DNA of 59,466 nucleotides from Candidatus Bruticola papionis (GTDB lineage: Bacteria > Vulcanimicrobiota > Xenobia > Xenobiales > Xenobiaceae), in the NCBI GenBank assembly GCA_002407045.1, contig DHKB01000061.1, forward strand, positions 22,569-82,034. Direction: 5' to 3'. Position 1 is the stretch's first letter. Each line of letters begins with the position of its first letter. A program made the translations under genes and the position numbers. The notes beneath the pieces are model-generated. The model was given only the letters and a program-made list of their open reading frames with translations, ran no database searches and was not told the DNA's origin. Of the stretch, positions 42,895-50,394 are shown one piece after another.

Positions 42895-44367
42895 ATGCCG
42901 CTGCCCAAAATAGATGAAACTATCAATGAAGTAAAACTTTTCAGCCTAACTGATTATGAAGCTGATTTTATTCCCTGGAAACGCAGTGAAAGGGGGCAGC
43001 AAGTCTACATAAAGTTGCTCCGCGAGCAAGAGAGCGCTCTCCTTTACGTGGGCGAGAATTGCGTCATGGATGCTGAGCTTCAGCAAGCTTTGATTCGCTT
43101 AGTAAACGAAGGCTGGAATGTAGCTGGAGAAGTGACAATGTCTTTTGAAGGCTCTACAGAACCAGGAATAGATCCGTATGTTTATCAAGATCCGATCGTT
43201 TTGGAGTTGGGCAAAGGACTCTTGCCTTTATTAGATCCCCAGCAAAATGCTCCTTTAGTTTCGGCTATGCCTGGCTTACGCGACGAAATAGCCAGAGAAT
43301 CTGGCTTAGTCCCTGCCGGTGTACGTATAAAAGATAACTTGCGCTTAGATCCTTGTCGTTACACTGTTTTGCTTCACAATTCGCCTATAGCAAGTGGCGA
43401 AATTTACTTGGACAGATTTTTGGCAATAGGTTCTTTTGAGCAATTGTCTACTTTAGAAGGCTGGGCTGCTATTGAACCAACTTATCGCATGAAGGCCAAG
43501 TGGATTGAAGCTTCCTTGAGAGAGAAAGCAGAGAAAGCAGGCTGCCTCTTAGTAGGCCCCATGCAAGTGCTCTTAACTCACCTTAAAAATTTAATGCTCG
43601 AAGCAGCTCCTGAATTGTTAGGCTTGCAAGATACTTTCAATTTAATTTCCAGATTGCAAATTACTCACCCGGTTGTAGTAGGCGAGTTTATTCAAGATGG
43701 GAAAAAATTACGTGTTTTACGTAAAGTTTTGCAAACTTTGCTTAGTGAGCGCGTAGCTTTAAATAATTTAGTGACTATTTTGGAAACTATCGGTGACAAT
43801 TTAACTGAGCAAATCAGCTTAGATAACGATTATATTGAGAAACTGGCCAACAAATGCCGTTTGGCCTTAGCCAGGCAAATTTGTTGGGCCAATCTTACCC
43901 CCGCCGGTGAATTACAAGCAGCCGTTACTGGAGACAAATTAGAAGCTGACTTATACACCTTAAAAGAATTATTTACGCGGGAAAAAATCCAAGACAGCCA
44001 AGAAGAATCGTTAGTCGATAAAATTATCTCTTGCCTCAAAGAAAAATTACAAGCTGCTGGCAACCCTGGTGTAATTATCACTTCTCCAGATTTGCGCAGC
44101 TTCTTATCTAAGCTTATCAATGCAGATATTCCCCATATGTGCATATTATCAACCCAAGAAGTTGCTAAAGGTCGCGTTAAGCTCATTGTGAACGGAGTCC
44201 TCGACTATAAAAAGGAAGAGCCTGTCTCCGCTACTTCCACAGATGTAAAAGAGACTTCAGACGATAATACAGCCAAGGAAAAAGCCGAAGAAACAAAATC
44301 GGATGCTTCCTCGGCTAGCGAAGGCTTTATGGGCATATTTAAAAAATCAAGCAAGAAAAATAAATGA
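42895..44367 (+). CDS. Soluble FlhA/SctV (FHIPEP) cytosolic-domain homologue
   Basis: A 490-residue protein without membrane segments. Residues about 99-450 align well by eye with the cytosolic domain of FlhA/SctV, the export-gate protein of flagellar and type III secretion systems. Matching landmarks in order are DPIVLELGKGLLPLLD, VRIKDNLRLDPCRY, GEIYLDRFLAIGS, THPVVVGEFI, LARQICWA and the late VIITSPDLRSFLSKL and IPHMCILSTQEVA. The N-terminal about 330 residues of FlhA, which form its membrane channel, are absent; instead there are 98 residues of unknown fold. The last 40 residues are charged and low in complexity. AAGGAGAG precedes the ATG at 42895. It overlaps the next gene by 4 bases. 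Docking of chaperone-substrate complexes is the known role of this domain. Confidence 0.8.
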   Translation: MPLPKIDETINEVKLFSLTDYEADFIPWKRSERGQQVYIKLLREQESALLYVGENCVMDAELQQALIRLVNEGWNVAGEVTMSFEGSTEPGIDPYVYQDPIVLELGKGLLPLLDPQQNAPLVSAMPGLRDEIARESGLVPAGVRIKDNLRLDPCRYTVLLHNSPIASGEIYLDRFLAIGSFEQLSTLEGWAAIEPTYRMKAKWIEASLREKAEKAGCLLVGPMQVLLTHLKNLMLEAAPELLGLQDTFNLISRLQITHPVVVGEFIQDGKKLRVLRKVLQTLLSERVALNNLVTILETIGDNLTEQISLDNDYIEKLANKCRLALARQICWANLTPAGELQAAVTGDKLEADLYTLKELFTREKIQDSQEESLVDKIISCLKEKLQAAGNPGVIITSPDLRSFLSKLINADIPHMCILSTQEVAKGRVKLIVNGVLDYKKEEPVSATSTDVKETSDDNTAKEKAEETKSDASSASEGFMGIFKKSSKKNK

Positions 44368-45455
44368 GTACTACTGTAGTTTACGCTTTAGCCCATGCTT
44401 TGCTAGATTTTGCCTGTGCCTTTGCCTACTTTGCCAACGCGGCTCCTAATTTTTCCGACTGGGCTATATTGGCTTTAATTTATAACTTATGTGCTTTCGG
44501 TCTTCAGGCCCCGTTAGGTTTGCTGGCTGATAGACTCAATTATAACGCAGCTTTGGCCATTTTAGGCTGTCTTGTAGCAGCAGTAGGCTGTGGTTTTGCA
44601 CTTCATCCGCTGGCTCTGGTCATTTTAGCTGGCTTGGGCAGTGCCCTCTTTTATGTTGGCAGCGGAACCGAGATATTAAATTACAGCCAAAATAAATGTC
44701 TGCCAGTAGGCATATTTCTAGCTTCAGGAAGCGTAGGCTGGTACTTTGGTACAAGCCTTGGTTGCACTCAACCTACAGAAACAGCGGTTTGGCCAATTTT
44801 AGCTATTCTTACTGCGACTGCTCTTGTAGCTGTTTGTCAGTACAAAAAGGATCCCAGCTTCAAGTCTGATAATTTGCCTTGTCAAGCCTGGGATTTTTCT
44901 AAAATAGCTTGTATAGCTTCTTTGCTTTTGATACTAGCTACGATATTGCGCTCGTATATAGGCTGCGGTTTGGCTTTACCTTGGGTAAAAACTTCTCCCT
45001 GGTTGGTAATGCTGGCTCTATTTGTAGGACAAAGCATAGGAGGATTTTGCAGCGACCGTTTTGGCTTAATGAAAACAGCGTCCTTATCTCTTTTAGTCGC
45101 CTCTGTCCTTTTTGTCTGGTCTGAAAATACAATTGTGGGACTGCTAGCTATACTCAGTTTAGCTATAAGTACTCCTATTGTTTTTTGGACTTTGGCAAAG
45201 ATCATGCCTGATAAGCGCGGCTTAAGCTTTGGCTTATTGGGAGGGTCCATGTTCTTGGGTTTCTTGCCTTTAGATTTTAATGTTACTATCCTAGCTCAAA
45301 CTCCATATGGATATGTAGTGGGTAGCCTTCTTATGCTAGCCAGCTTATACGTAGCTCTTCGTCTAGCTTACGACATAGTTAAGCCTATCGATCAGAGTTC
45401 ACCTAAAGATATAAGATCGGATATGATGAGTGATCACACTATAATTGTGGGCTGA
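44364..45455 (+). CDS. Small major facilitator-type membrane protein
   Basis: A 363-residue protein with about 10-12 predicted membrane helices. LGLLADRLNYN after the second helix is the MFS loop motif, and GGFCSDRFGLMKTASL is its second-half counterpart. It is shorter than most MFS transporters (about 400). The substrate is not readable. Its ATG overlaps the stop of the FlhA-C-like gene (ATGA), so translation is coupled and the genes form one operon with the lipoprotein. A functional connection with export is not obvious. Confidence 0.75.
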   Translation: MSTTVVYALAHALLDFACAFAYFANAAPNFSDWAILALIYNLCAFGLQAPLGLLADRLNYNAALAILGCLVAAVGCGFALHPLALVILAGLGSALFYVGSGTEILNYSQNKCLPVGIFLASGSVGWYFGTSLGCTQPTETAVWPILAILTATALVAVCQYKKDPSFKSDNLPCQAWDFSKIACIASLLLILATILRSYIGCGLALPWVKTSPWLVMLALFVGQSIGGFCSDRFGLMKTASLSLLVASVLFVWSENTIVGLLAILSLAISTPIVFWTLAKIMPDKRGLSFGLLGGSMFLGFLPLDFNVTILAQTPYGYVVGSLLMLASLYVALRLAYDIVKPIDQSSPKDIRSDMMSDHTIIVG

Positions 45456-45492
45456 TTTTGGCGTAGGCTTGCCACTACAGTTCACACACAAC

Positions 45493-45537
45493 AAAAAAAT
45501 GGCCCGAACCAAATATGGTGCGGGCCATTTTTTTTGT
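45493..45537. terminator. Bidirectional rho-independent terminator
   Basis: AAATGGCCCG (45497-45506) pairs perfectly with CGGGCCATTT (45521-45530), with A-runs and T-runs outside. It serves the MFS gene (+) and ackA (-). Confidence 0.93.
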
Positions 45538-45549
45538 CTCTAGAAAGGA

Positions 45550-46797
45550 CTAAGCCTGAGCTTTTTTAGCTTCTATGCAACTAACGGTATCACGAGCGAT
45601 CATCAACTCTTCATTGGTAGGAATGACCCAAATTTTTAATTTAGAATCAGCTTTTGAGACCTCTCCTACGCTACCGCGCTTCAAATTGTCGTTCTTTTCT
45701 GTATCGAGCTTTAAGCCCAAGCAATCTAAATTGGCGCAAGTTAAAGCACGCACAATAGGTGAATTTTGACCTATACCGCCGGTAAAGACGATAGCATCGG
45801 CGCCACCCATTTCAGCCATATAAGCACCAATATATTTGACCAAACGCAAACAGAACATGTCCAAAGCCAACTTGGCTCTTTCGTTGCCAGCCATGGCCGC
45901 ATCTTCGATATCACGCATATCAGAAGAGAGACCAGAAACACCAAGTAAACCAGACTTCTTATTCATCAAAGTATCGACTTGAGCTGGAGTAAGATTTTCT
46001 TTTTCCATAATGAAAGGCAAAATGGAAGCATCCAAATCTCCACAACGAGTGCCCATCAAAAGGCCTTCTAAAGGAGTAAAGCCCATAGAAGTATCGACAC
46101 ATTTGCCACCTTTAACAGCAGCTACAGAACTGCCATTGCCCAAGTGCAAAGAAATAATATTGACTTTATCCAGAGGCGTATTGGTTACTTCAGCATATTT
46201 ATTGGTAATATAGCGATGAGAAGTACCGTGGAAACCATAGCGGCGAATTTTGTAACGCTCATAATATTCATAAGGCAAACCGTATAAGAATACCTTAGGC
46301 TCCATGGTAGAATGGAAGGAAGTATCAAAAACAGCCGTTTGGGGAATGTCTTTACCCAAAATTTCACGGCAAGCCAAGATACCTTTATGCTGAGCCAACT
46401 GATGTAAAGGGCCTAAGCAAGCTAAATCTAAAATACCTTGCAATACTTCATCATCAATCAAAATGGACTTATTGAAGCGCTCGCCACTATGTAAAATGCG
46501 ATGGCCTACAGCGTCGATGTCCTTAAGACTGTTTACGCCCTCGATACCAGTTTTGCCGGAATTTATCCAATCAAAAATGGCAATAATAGCCTCACGATGA
46601 TCTTTCAAAGAGCGGACGCCCTTTATACCATCAGTGCCAGTAGCTTTCATAGAATAGAGAGCTTCTTCAGAGCCGATCTTTTCGCAATTTCCAGAAGCCA
46701 GACAACGTTCGGTACCGTTCTTCATCATTTCAGAATCAGTCTGGATGATCTGGAATTTTACAGTAGAAGAACCGCAATTCAAAACTAAAATATTCAT
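45550..46797 (-). CDS. ackA: Acetate kinase
   Basis: A 415-residue cytoplasmic enzyme converting acetyl phosphate and ADP to acetate and ATP, the last step of the acetate fermentation route. The N-terminus NILVLNCGSSTVKFQII carries the family's first signature, with HRILHSGERF, DTSFHSTM, YGFHGTSHRYI and HLGNGSSVAAVKGGKCVDTSMGFTPLEG in order, and IVFTGGIGQNSP near the end. All catalytic landmarks (Asn, Arg, Asp, Arg, Glu) are present. No pta gene is adjacent. The divergent neighbour is a glycosyltransferase. Confidence 0.97.
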   Translation of the reverse strand: MNILVLNCGSSTVKFQIIQTDSEMMKNGTERCLASGNCEKIGSEEALYSMKATGTDGIKGVRSLKDHREAIIAIFDWINSGKTGIEGVNSLKDIDAVGHRILHSGERFNKSILIDDEVLQGILDLACLGPLHQLAQHKGILACREILGKDIPQTAVFDTSFHSTMEPKVFLYGLPYEYYERYKIRRYGFHGTSHRYITNKYAEVTNTPLDKVNIISLHLGNGSSVAAVKGGKCVDTSMGFTPLEGLLMGTRCGDLDASILPFIMEKENLTPAQVDTLMNKKSGLLGVSGLSSDMRDIEDAAMAGNERAKLALDMFCLRLVKYIGAYMAEMGGADAIVFTGGIGQNSPIVRALTCANLDCLGLKLDTEKNDNLKRGSVGEVSKADSKLKIWVIPTNEELMIARDTVSCIEAKKAQA

Positions 46798-46876
46798 ACT
46801 GCGGGGATTCTGTTTGCCAAGGTAGAAATCCTATAGTTTAGACAAGTTTTCTCTCAGAGGTAGCTTATACAAAATT

Positions 46877-47929
46877 ATGCAAAAAATCCTTATCGTCCAT
46901 ACCGGCGGAGGTTTAGGAGACGTTTTGCTCTCCACTCCAGTTATAGAAGCTTTGAAGTTGAATTATCCTGAAGCTCAAATCGACTTCATGGCTCGTCCCT
47001 ATACATCCGCAGCCATTAAAAACAACCCCTTCATACATACCATCTATACTGTAGACAAGGAAAAAATGAGCTGGTCGGAAGCTTTTTCCTGGTCGAGAAA
47101 ACTTGCTAAACAAAAATATGATGCAGCCTTGGTGTTATGGAGCAATTCTCCCTTAGCCTTTATGCTCTATTTTGCTCGAATTCCCATTCGGGTCGGACAA
47201 GATTCGCGCTTCAGTTATTCCTGGACTTATACCCACAAAGTAAGAATACGCTCAGAGCACGGAGATGAACAATCGCACTGGAGCGATGTTATGCTCGATT
47301 ATGTTAGGGCTTTAAATATACCCGTTCCTCAGTTAAAACCACGTTTCGTTATTCCCGAAACAGCTATTCATAAAGCTAAACAACTTATGCAAGCTCTGCC
47401 CCAAAATAGTGGCCCTATTATAGGCCTCCATCCCAGTAAGGGAATCAGCAACGTAGCTAAGATCTGGCCTACTTCAGTTTTTGCCGATTGGCTAAAAGCC
47501 CTTTACCAGCAATTGCAAGCCCGTTTAGTCGTCACCGGCGGTCCTCAAGAGAGAGATATTACAACAAAAATTATTGAAGAAGCTCAAGTACCTTGCTTAA
47601 ACTTAGCTGGAGAGACAGACACAGAAGCATTAGCCGCTGTAGCTAAACAATGCCAAGTGTTTATTTGTCCAGACTCCAGTCCAGCCCATTTGGCTGCCAT
47701 CAGCGGAGTACCTACCTTAGATATATTTGCTCTTAAAAGCGACTTTCCCAACCGTTGGAAAGCGGTCGGGGCTCCTGTAGTAGTAATCCGTCCCACTACT
47801 TGGAAATGTCAACGCATCTGCTGTAAAGAAAAGTGCCCCGATTTTAGTTGTTATAAGCAAATTGACGGCCAACAAATAGTTGAAGGCGTAAAGCAATTGT
47901 TACAATCAGATATTCAAACTGAGTCTTAA
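46877..47929 (+). CDS. Glycosyltransferase family 9 (heptosyltransferase-type) protein
   Basis: A 350-residue GT-B fold enzyme that would add a sugar, by family usually a heptose, to lipopolysaccharide core. The start MQKILIVHTGGGLGDVLLSTPVIEAL is the GT9 nucleotide-binding loop, and the C-terminal half has GLHPSKGISNVAKIWP, FVVTGGPQERD-like sequence and CPDSSPAHLAAISGVPTL. Its presence argues for an LPS-bearing outer membrane. A distinctive late cluster of Cys (WKCQRICCKEKCPDFSCY) occurs in some GT9 proteins. The next gene starts 9 bases after its stop. Confidence 0.9.
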   Translation: MQKILIVHTGGGLGDVLLSTPVIEALKLNYPEAQIDFMARPYTSAAIKNNPFIHTIYTVDKEKMSWSEAFSWSRKLAKQKYDAALVLWSNSPLAFMLYFARIPIRVGQDSRFSYSWTYTHKVRIRSEHGDEQSHWSDVMLDYVRALNIPVPQLKPRFVIPETAIHKAKQLMQALPQNSGPIIGLHPSKGISNVAKIWPTSVFADWLKALYQQLQARLVVTGGPQERDITTKIIEEAQVPCLNLAGETDTEALAAVAKQCQVFICPDSSPAHLAAISGVPTLDIFALKSDFPNRWKAVGAPVVVIRPTTWKCQRICCKEKCPDFSCYKQIDGQQIVEGVKQLLQSDIQTES

Positions 47930-47937
47930 TAAAAGCA

Positions 47938-48252
47938 GTGAATGAACGTTGGATCAGCCCAAAACCGATAAAAGAATTTGAACAAAATAGTAGGCGTAAA
48001 GATAGTATCTTTAGTGGCTTTTTAACTTTAGCTCTATTTTTCATGTTTGGCATTGCCTACTATGCTAAGCATTTGTTAAAGATGCCAATTTTGCTATGTT
48101 TTTTGATTTTGGCTACAGTTTCGTTCATTGCCTTTGTTAAGAACAACTCTTCGGCCCATTCCACGCCGAACTGGCTAACAATTTTACGTACTCTACTCAA
48201 AGTCATTGCTGTCAGCTTCTTTTGGATATTATTAATTAACAAATTGCTCTAA
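47938..48252 (+). CDS. Small membrane protein of unknown function
   Basis: A 104-residue protein with a basic N-terminal segment (NSRRKDSIFSG) and three predicted membrane helices (LTLALFFMFGIAYYA, ILLCFLILATVSFIAF and VIAVSFFWILLINKLL). It starts with GTG, 9 bases after the glycosyltransferase stop, without a strong ribosome binding site; translational coupling is possible. No family recognised. The hydrophobic pattern and positive N-terminus support a real gene, but the start is uncertain. Confidence 0.58.
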   Translation: MNERWISPKPIKEFEQNSRRKDSIFSGFLTLALFFMFGIAYYAKHLLKMPILLCFLILATVSFIAFVKNNSSAHSTPNWLTILRTLLKVIAVSFFWILLINKLL

Positions 48253-48288
48253 AACTTTGTGCAATATGTGAGCAATATTTTTATGTTA

Positions 48289-48614
48289 CACAACATAATT
48301 AGGCTTGTAGTTTTTCACTGTAGAAACGCTAATAGTGTTCGGCCCACCCGTTAGCTATTTTGTGTTAGCTTCATTTTTTACCATATCTACGCTCCGGCTG
48401 CCTGGCCTTGCGGCCAGAGGCCTGCGCTATCGATATGGTGAAAAATTTCGCTATAAGTTATGGCTGTGGGCTCATGTTCATGTTGGCTGGCGGAAGCGTT
48501 GGCTCTTCCAGGCTCGAACTGGCCGAGCTAAAAGCTTCGGCCAATGTTCTTCGCCTTCCATCGCCACTGCCTCCGCCTGTTGGCTAAAAAAACTACAAGT
48601 CTAACTGTGTTGTG
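48289..48614. mobile_element. MITE-like element with 27-bp terminal inverted repeats
   Basis: The 27 bases at 48289-48315 (CACAACATAATTAGG...TTTTT) match the reverse complement of 48588-48614 at 24 of 27 positions. The 326-base interval has no transposase and no convincing gene. Inside are further inverted repeats: a 13-base pair at 48374-48386 and 48433-48445, which encloses a GGCC..GGCC hairpin, and TGGCCGAGCT opposite AGCTTCGGCCA near 48515-48540. The interior looks richer in G+C than its flanks. No clear target-site duplication is seen. A folded non-coding RNA is an alternative. Confidence 0.6.
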
Positions 48615-48623
48615 CGAAAGCAT

Positions 48624-49475
48624 TCATAATGAGCGCATCATAAGCTCTTGGAAACCGCGATGTAAATCTTGAATAGGTGAGGTATTACCGAAAGTAATAA
48701 AGTTAGATTTTAATTCAGATTTTTTTAATTCAACTATAGCATTTTTGTTGATTGTACAATCCTTTTGACCATCTGCAACTACGTAAGGTTTGGCTGGATA
48801 AGTTAAATTCTTTATAGTAACTGTAGTATCGGCAGATAAAACCAACGAGCGAATAGAAGAAGAAAACACGGCGTTAGAAGCTACCAAGCATAAAACATCA
48901 TCTACTAAAAGTACAGGGCCGCCAGCACTGAAAGAATAGGCCGTAGAGCCTGTTTTAGTTGCTAAAATTAAACCATCGCCGCGTACTGTAGCAAATTTCA
49001 CTCCATCGATAATAACTTCCAGACATACGGTTCGGTTACAGCCGCCTACTAATACTTCATTAAGTGCTTGAGAACTCCAAATAAGCTGATCGTTTTCATA
49101 CACTTGGCAAGAAAGCATAGTATGTTGCTCAAGATGATAATCTTTATTTACCAAGCGCTCCAGAGTACGTTCCAAGTGTTCGGAATTAACAGTACACAAA
49201 TAGCCTATGCGTCCAAAATTTACGCCTAAAACTGGAATATGCTGCTGAGCTACTAATCTAGCCGCGTGGAGTAAGCTTCCGTCTCCTCCAAAAGCCAAAA
49301 CAGCTTCGGCTGGATAACCATTTTCTATATCTTCCAGAGTAACTATATCTATATTGTGAACTTGCAAAAAGCGCTTTGATTTTTCTAAAGCTTTATCGGC
49401 TTTAGGACAATCTGGACGGCAATATATACCGAAAGCTCGGCGAACTGTACGATTTTCAGTGTTTGTTTGGCTCAC
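48624..49475 (-). CDS. nadK: NAD kinase
   Basis: A 283-residue enzyme that phosphorylates NAD to NADP using ATP or polyphosphate. It shows the GGDGS motif (AVLAFGGDGSLLHAARL, near residue 73), the conserved GRIGYLCTV segment and the RGDGLILATKTGSTAYSFSAGGPVL region binding NAD. Length is normal for the family. The GTG at 49475 has CAGGAA 9 bases upstream. It is divergent from a nicotinamidase-like gene, so NAD-related genes sit side by side. The stop lies 10 bases from the edge of the MITE-like element. Confidence 0.95.
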   Translation of the reverse strand: MSQTNTENRTVRRAFGIYCRPDCPKADKALEKSKRFLQVHNIDIVTLEDIENGYPAEAVLAFGGDGSLLHAARLVAQQHIPVLGVNFGRIGYLCTVNSEHLERTLERLVNKDYHLEQHTMLSCQVYENDQLIWSSQALNEVLVGGCNRTVCLEVIIDGVKFATVRGDGLILATKTGSTAYSFSAGGPVLLVDDVLCLVASNAVFSSSIRSLVLSADTTVTIKNLTYPAKPYVVADGQKDCTINKNAIVELKKSELKSNFITFGNTSPIQDLHRGFQELMMRSL

Positions 49476-49510
49476 TTTTTTGTGTTCCTGGAAATAATTT
49501 TTTTTTAGGC

Positions 49511-49516
49511 TATAAT
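49511..49516 (+). promoter_or_regulatory. Consensus -10 hexamer before the nicotinamidase-like gene
   Basis: A perfect TATAAT lies 46 bases before the ATG at 49562. The -35 region is weak (CCTGGA at the 17-base spacing). A strong ribosome binding site, AAAGGAG, follows closer to the start. Confidence 0.5.
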
Positions 49517-49561
49517 ACTACAAGCGGCCTCTTAAGAGCACCCAAAAGGAGTTATATTCTA

Positions 49562-50287
49562 ATGCATTTTGAAGAATTTTTGGAAGAACGTCGCCCTTAT
49601 CTTCAGTATTTATACAACTTCATGGAGCAAAGCCAAAAAAGTACGCTTAGTTTGGATAAGCTTATCGAAGAGGCGGGCGGAGCTAAAAATATTGCTTGCA
49701 TTACTGTAGATGCTGTCAAAGGTTTCTGCTCTCAAGGCTCAATGAGCTCTTCGCAAATGGCAGCTATAGTTCCCAATATTGCCGACACTATAAAAAAAGC
49801 AGCTGCTGCCGGAGTGCGTCACTTAATTTTTACCTGCGACTCACACAATATCAATAGTCCTGAATTTGCTTCTTGGCCGCCACATTGTTTAAAAGGTAGC
49901 CCTGAGAGCCAATTAGAGGACGCTTTAACTTCTTTAGATTGCGCTAAGGACTTTTTGATTATAAACAAGTCATCGATTAGTTCTCTTGTCGATACCTCTT
50001 TACTTAACCATTTACTTACTTTAGATAATTTGCATACCATAATAGTAATGGGTGGAGTTACCGACTTATGTTTATATCATTTAGTAGCCGGCCTTAAATT
50101 CTATTCTGTCTCTCGTCGTCGGCCTTGGAATTTAGTGGTGCCTTTAAATACGGCTGCAACTTTCGATTGTAATTGCGAAATTGCTAAAGCTACTAATACA
50201 ACTCCACATGATGAAAAATTGTTGAATTGCGTATTCTTTGAGCATATGCAAACTTTAGGCGCTAAAATTGTTGGAAAGATTGTATAG
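49562..50287 (+). CDS. Isochorismatase-family cysteine hydrolase (nicotinamidase-like)
   Basis: A 241-residue hydrolase. The catalytic triad is visible: Asp in ACITVDAVKGFC, Lys in IINKSSIS, and Cys in GGVTDLCLYHLV. The metal-site pattern D.H....SPEFASWPPHC is typical of nicotinamidases. It would convert nicotinamide to nicotinate, feeding NAD salvage. An N-terminal helical extension of about 50 residues is unusual. The ATG at 49562 follows AAAGGAG; a longer TTG-type start overlaps nadK and lacks a site. It shares a divergent region with nadK. Confidence 0.82.
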   Translation: MHFEEFLEERRPYLQYLYNFMEQSQKSTLSLDKLIEEAGGAKNIACITVDAVKGFCSQGSMSSSQMAAIVPNIADTIKKAAAAGVRHLIFTCDSHNINSPEFASWPPHCLKGSPESQLEDALTSLDCAKDFLIINKSSISSLVDTSLLNHLLTLDNLHTIIVMGGVTDLCLYHLVAGLKFYSVSRRRPWNLVVPLNTAATFDCNCEIAKATNTTPHDEKLLNCVFFEHMQTLGAKIVGKIV

Positions 50288-50303
50288 CGCTAAGTATTGT
50301 AAA

Positions 50304-50344
50304 TAAAAAAGCGAGCTGGAATTTGTTCTCAGCTCGCTTTTTTA
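50304..50344. terminator. Bidirectional rho-independent terminator
   Basis: AAAAAAGCGAGCTG pairs with CAGCTCGCTTTTTT around a short loop (50305-50343). It ends the nicotinamidase-like gene (+) and the M13 peptidase gene (-). Confidence 0.93.
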
Positions 50345-50394
50345 TTTATTGTCGCCACTTGCAATTAGTTTACAATAGCGACAAAAATAGCTGC

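Noticed and set aside
48335..48604. Reading frame of 89 codons inside the inverted-repeat element
   Set aside because: It runs across the nested hairpins and has no ribosome binding site or recognisable product.
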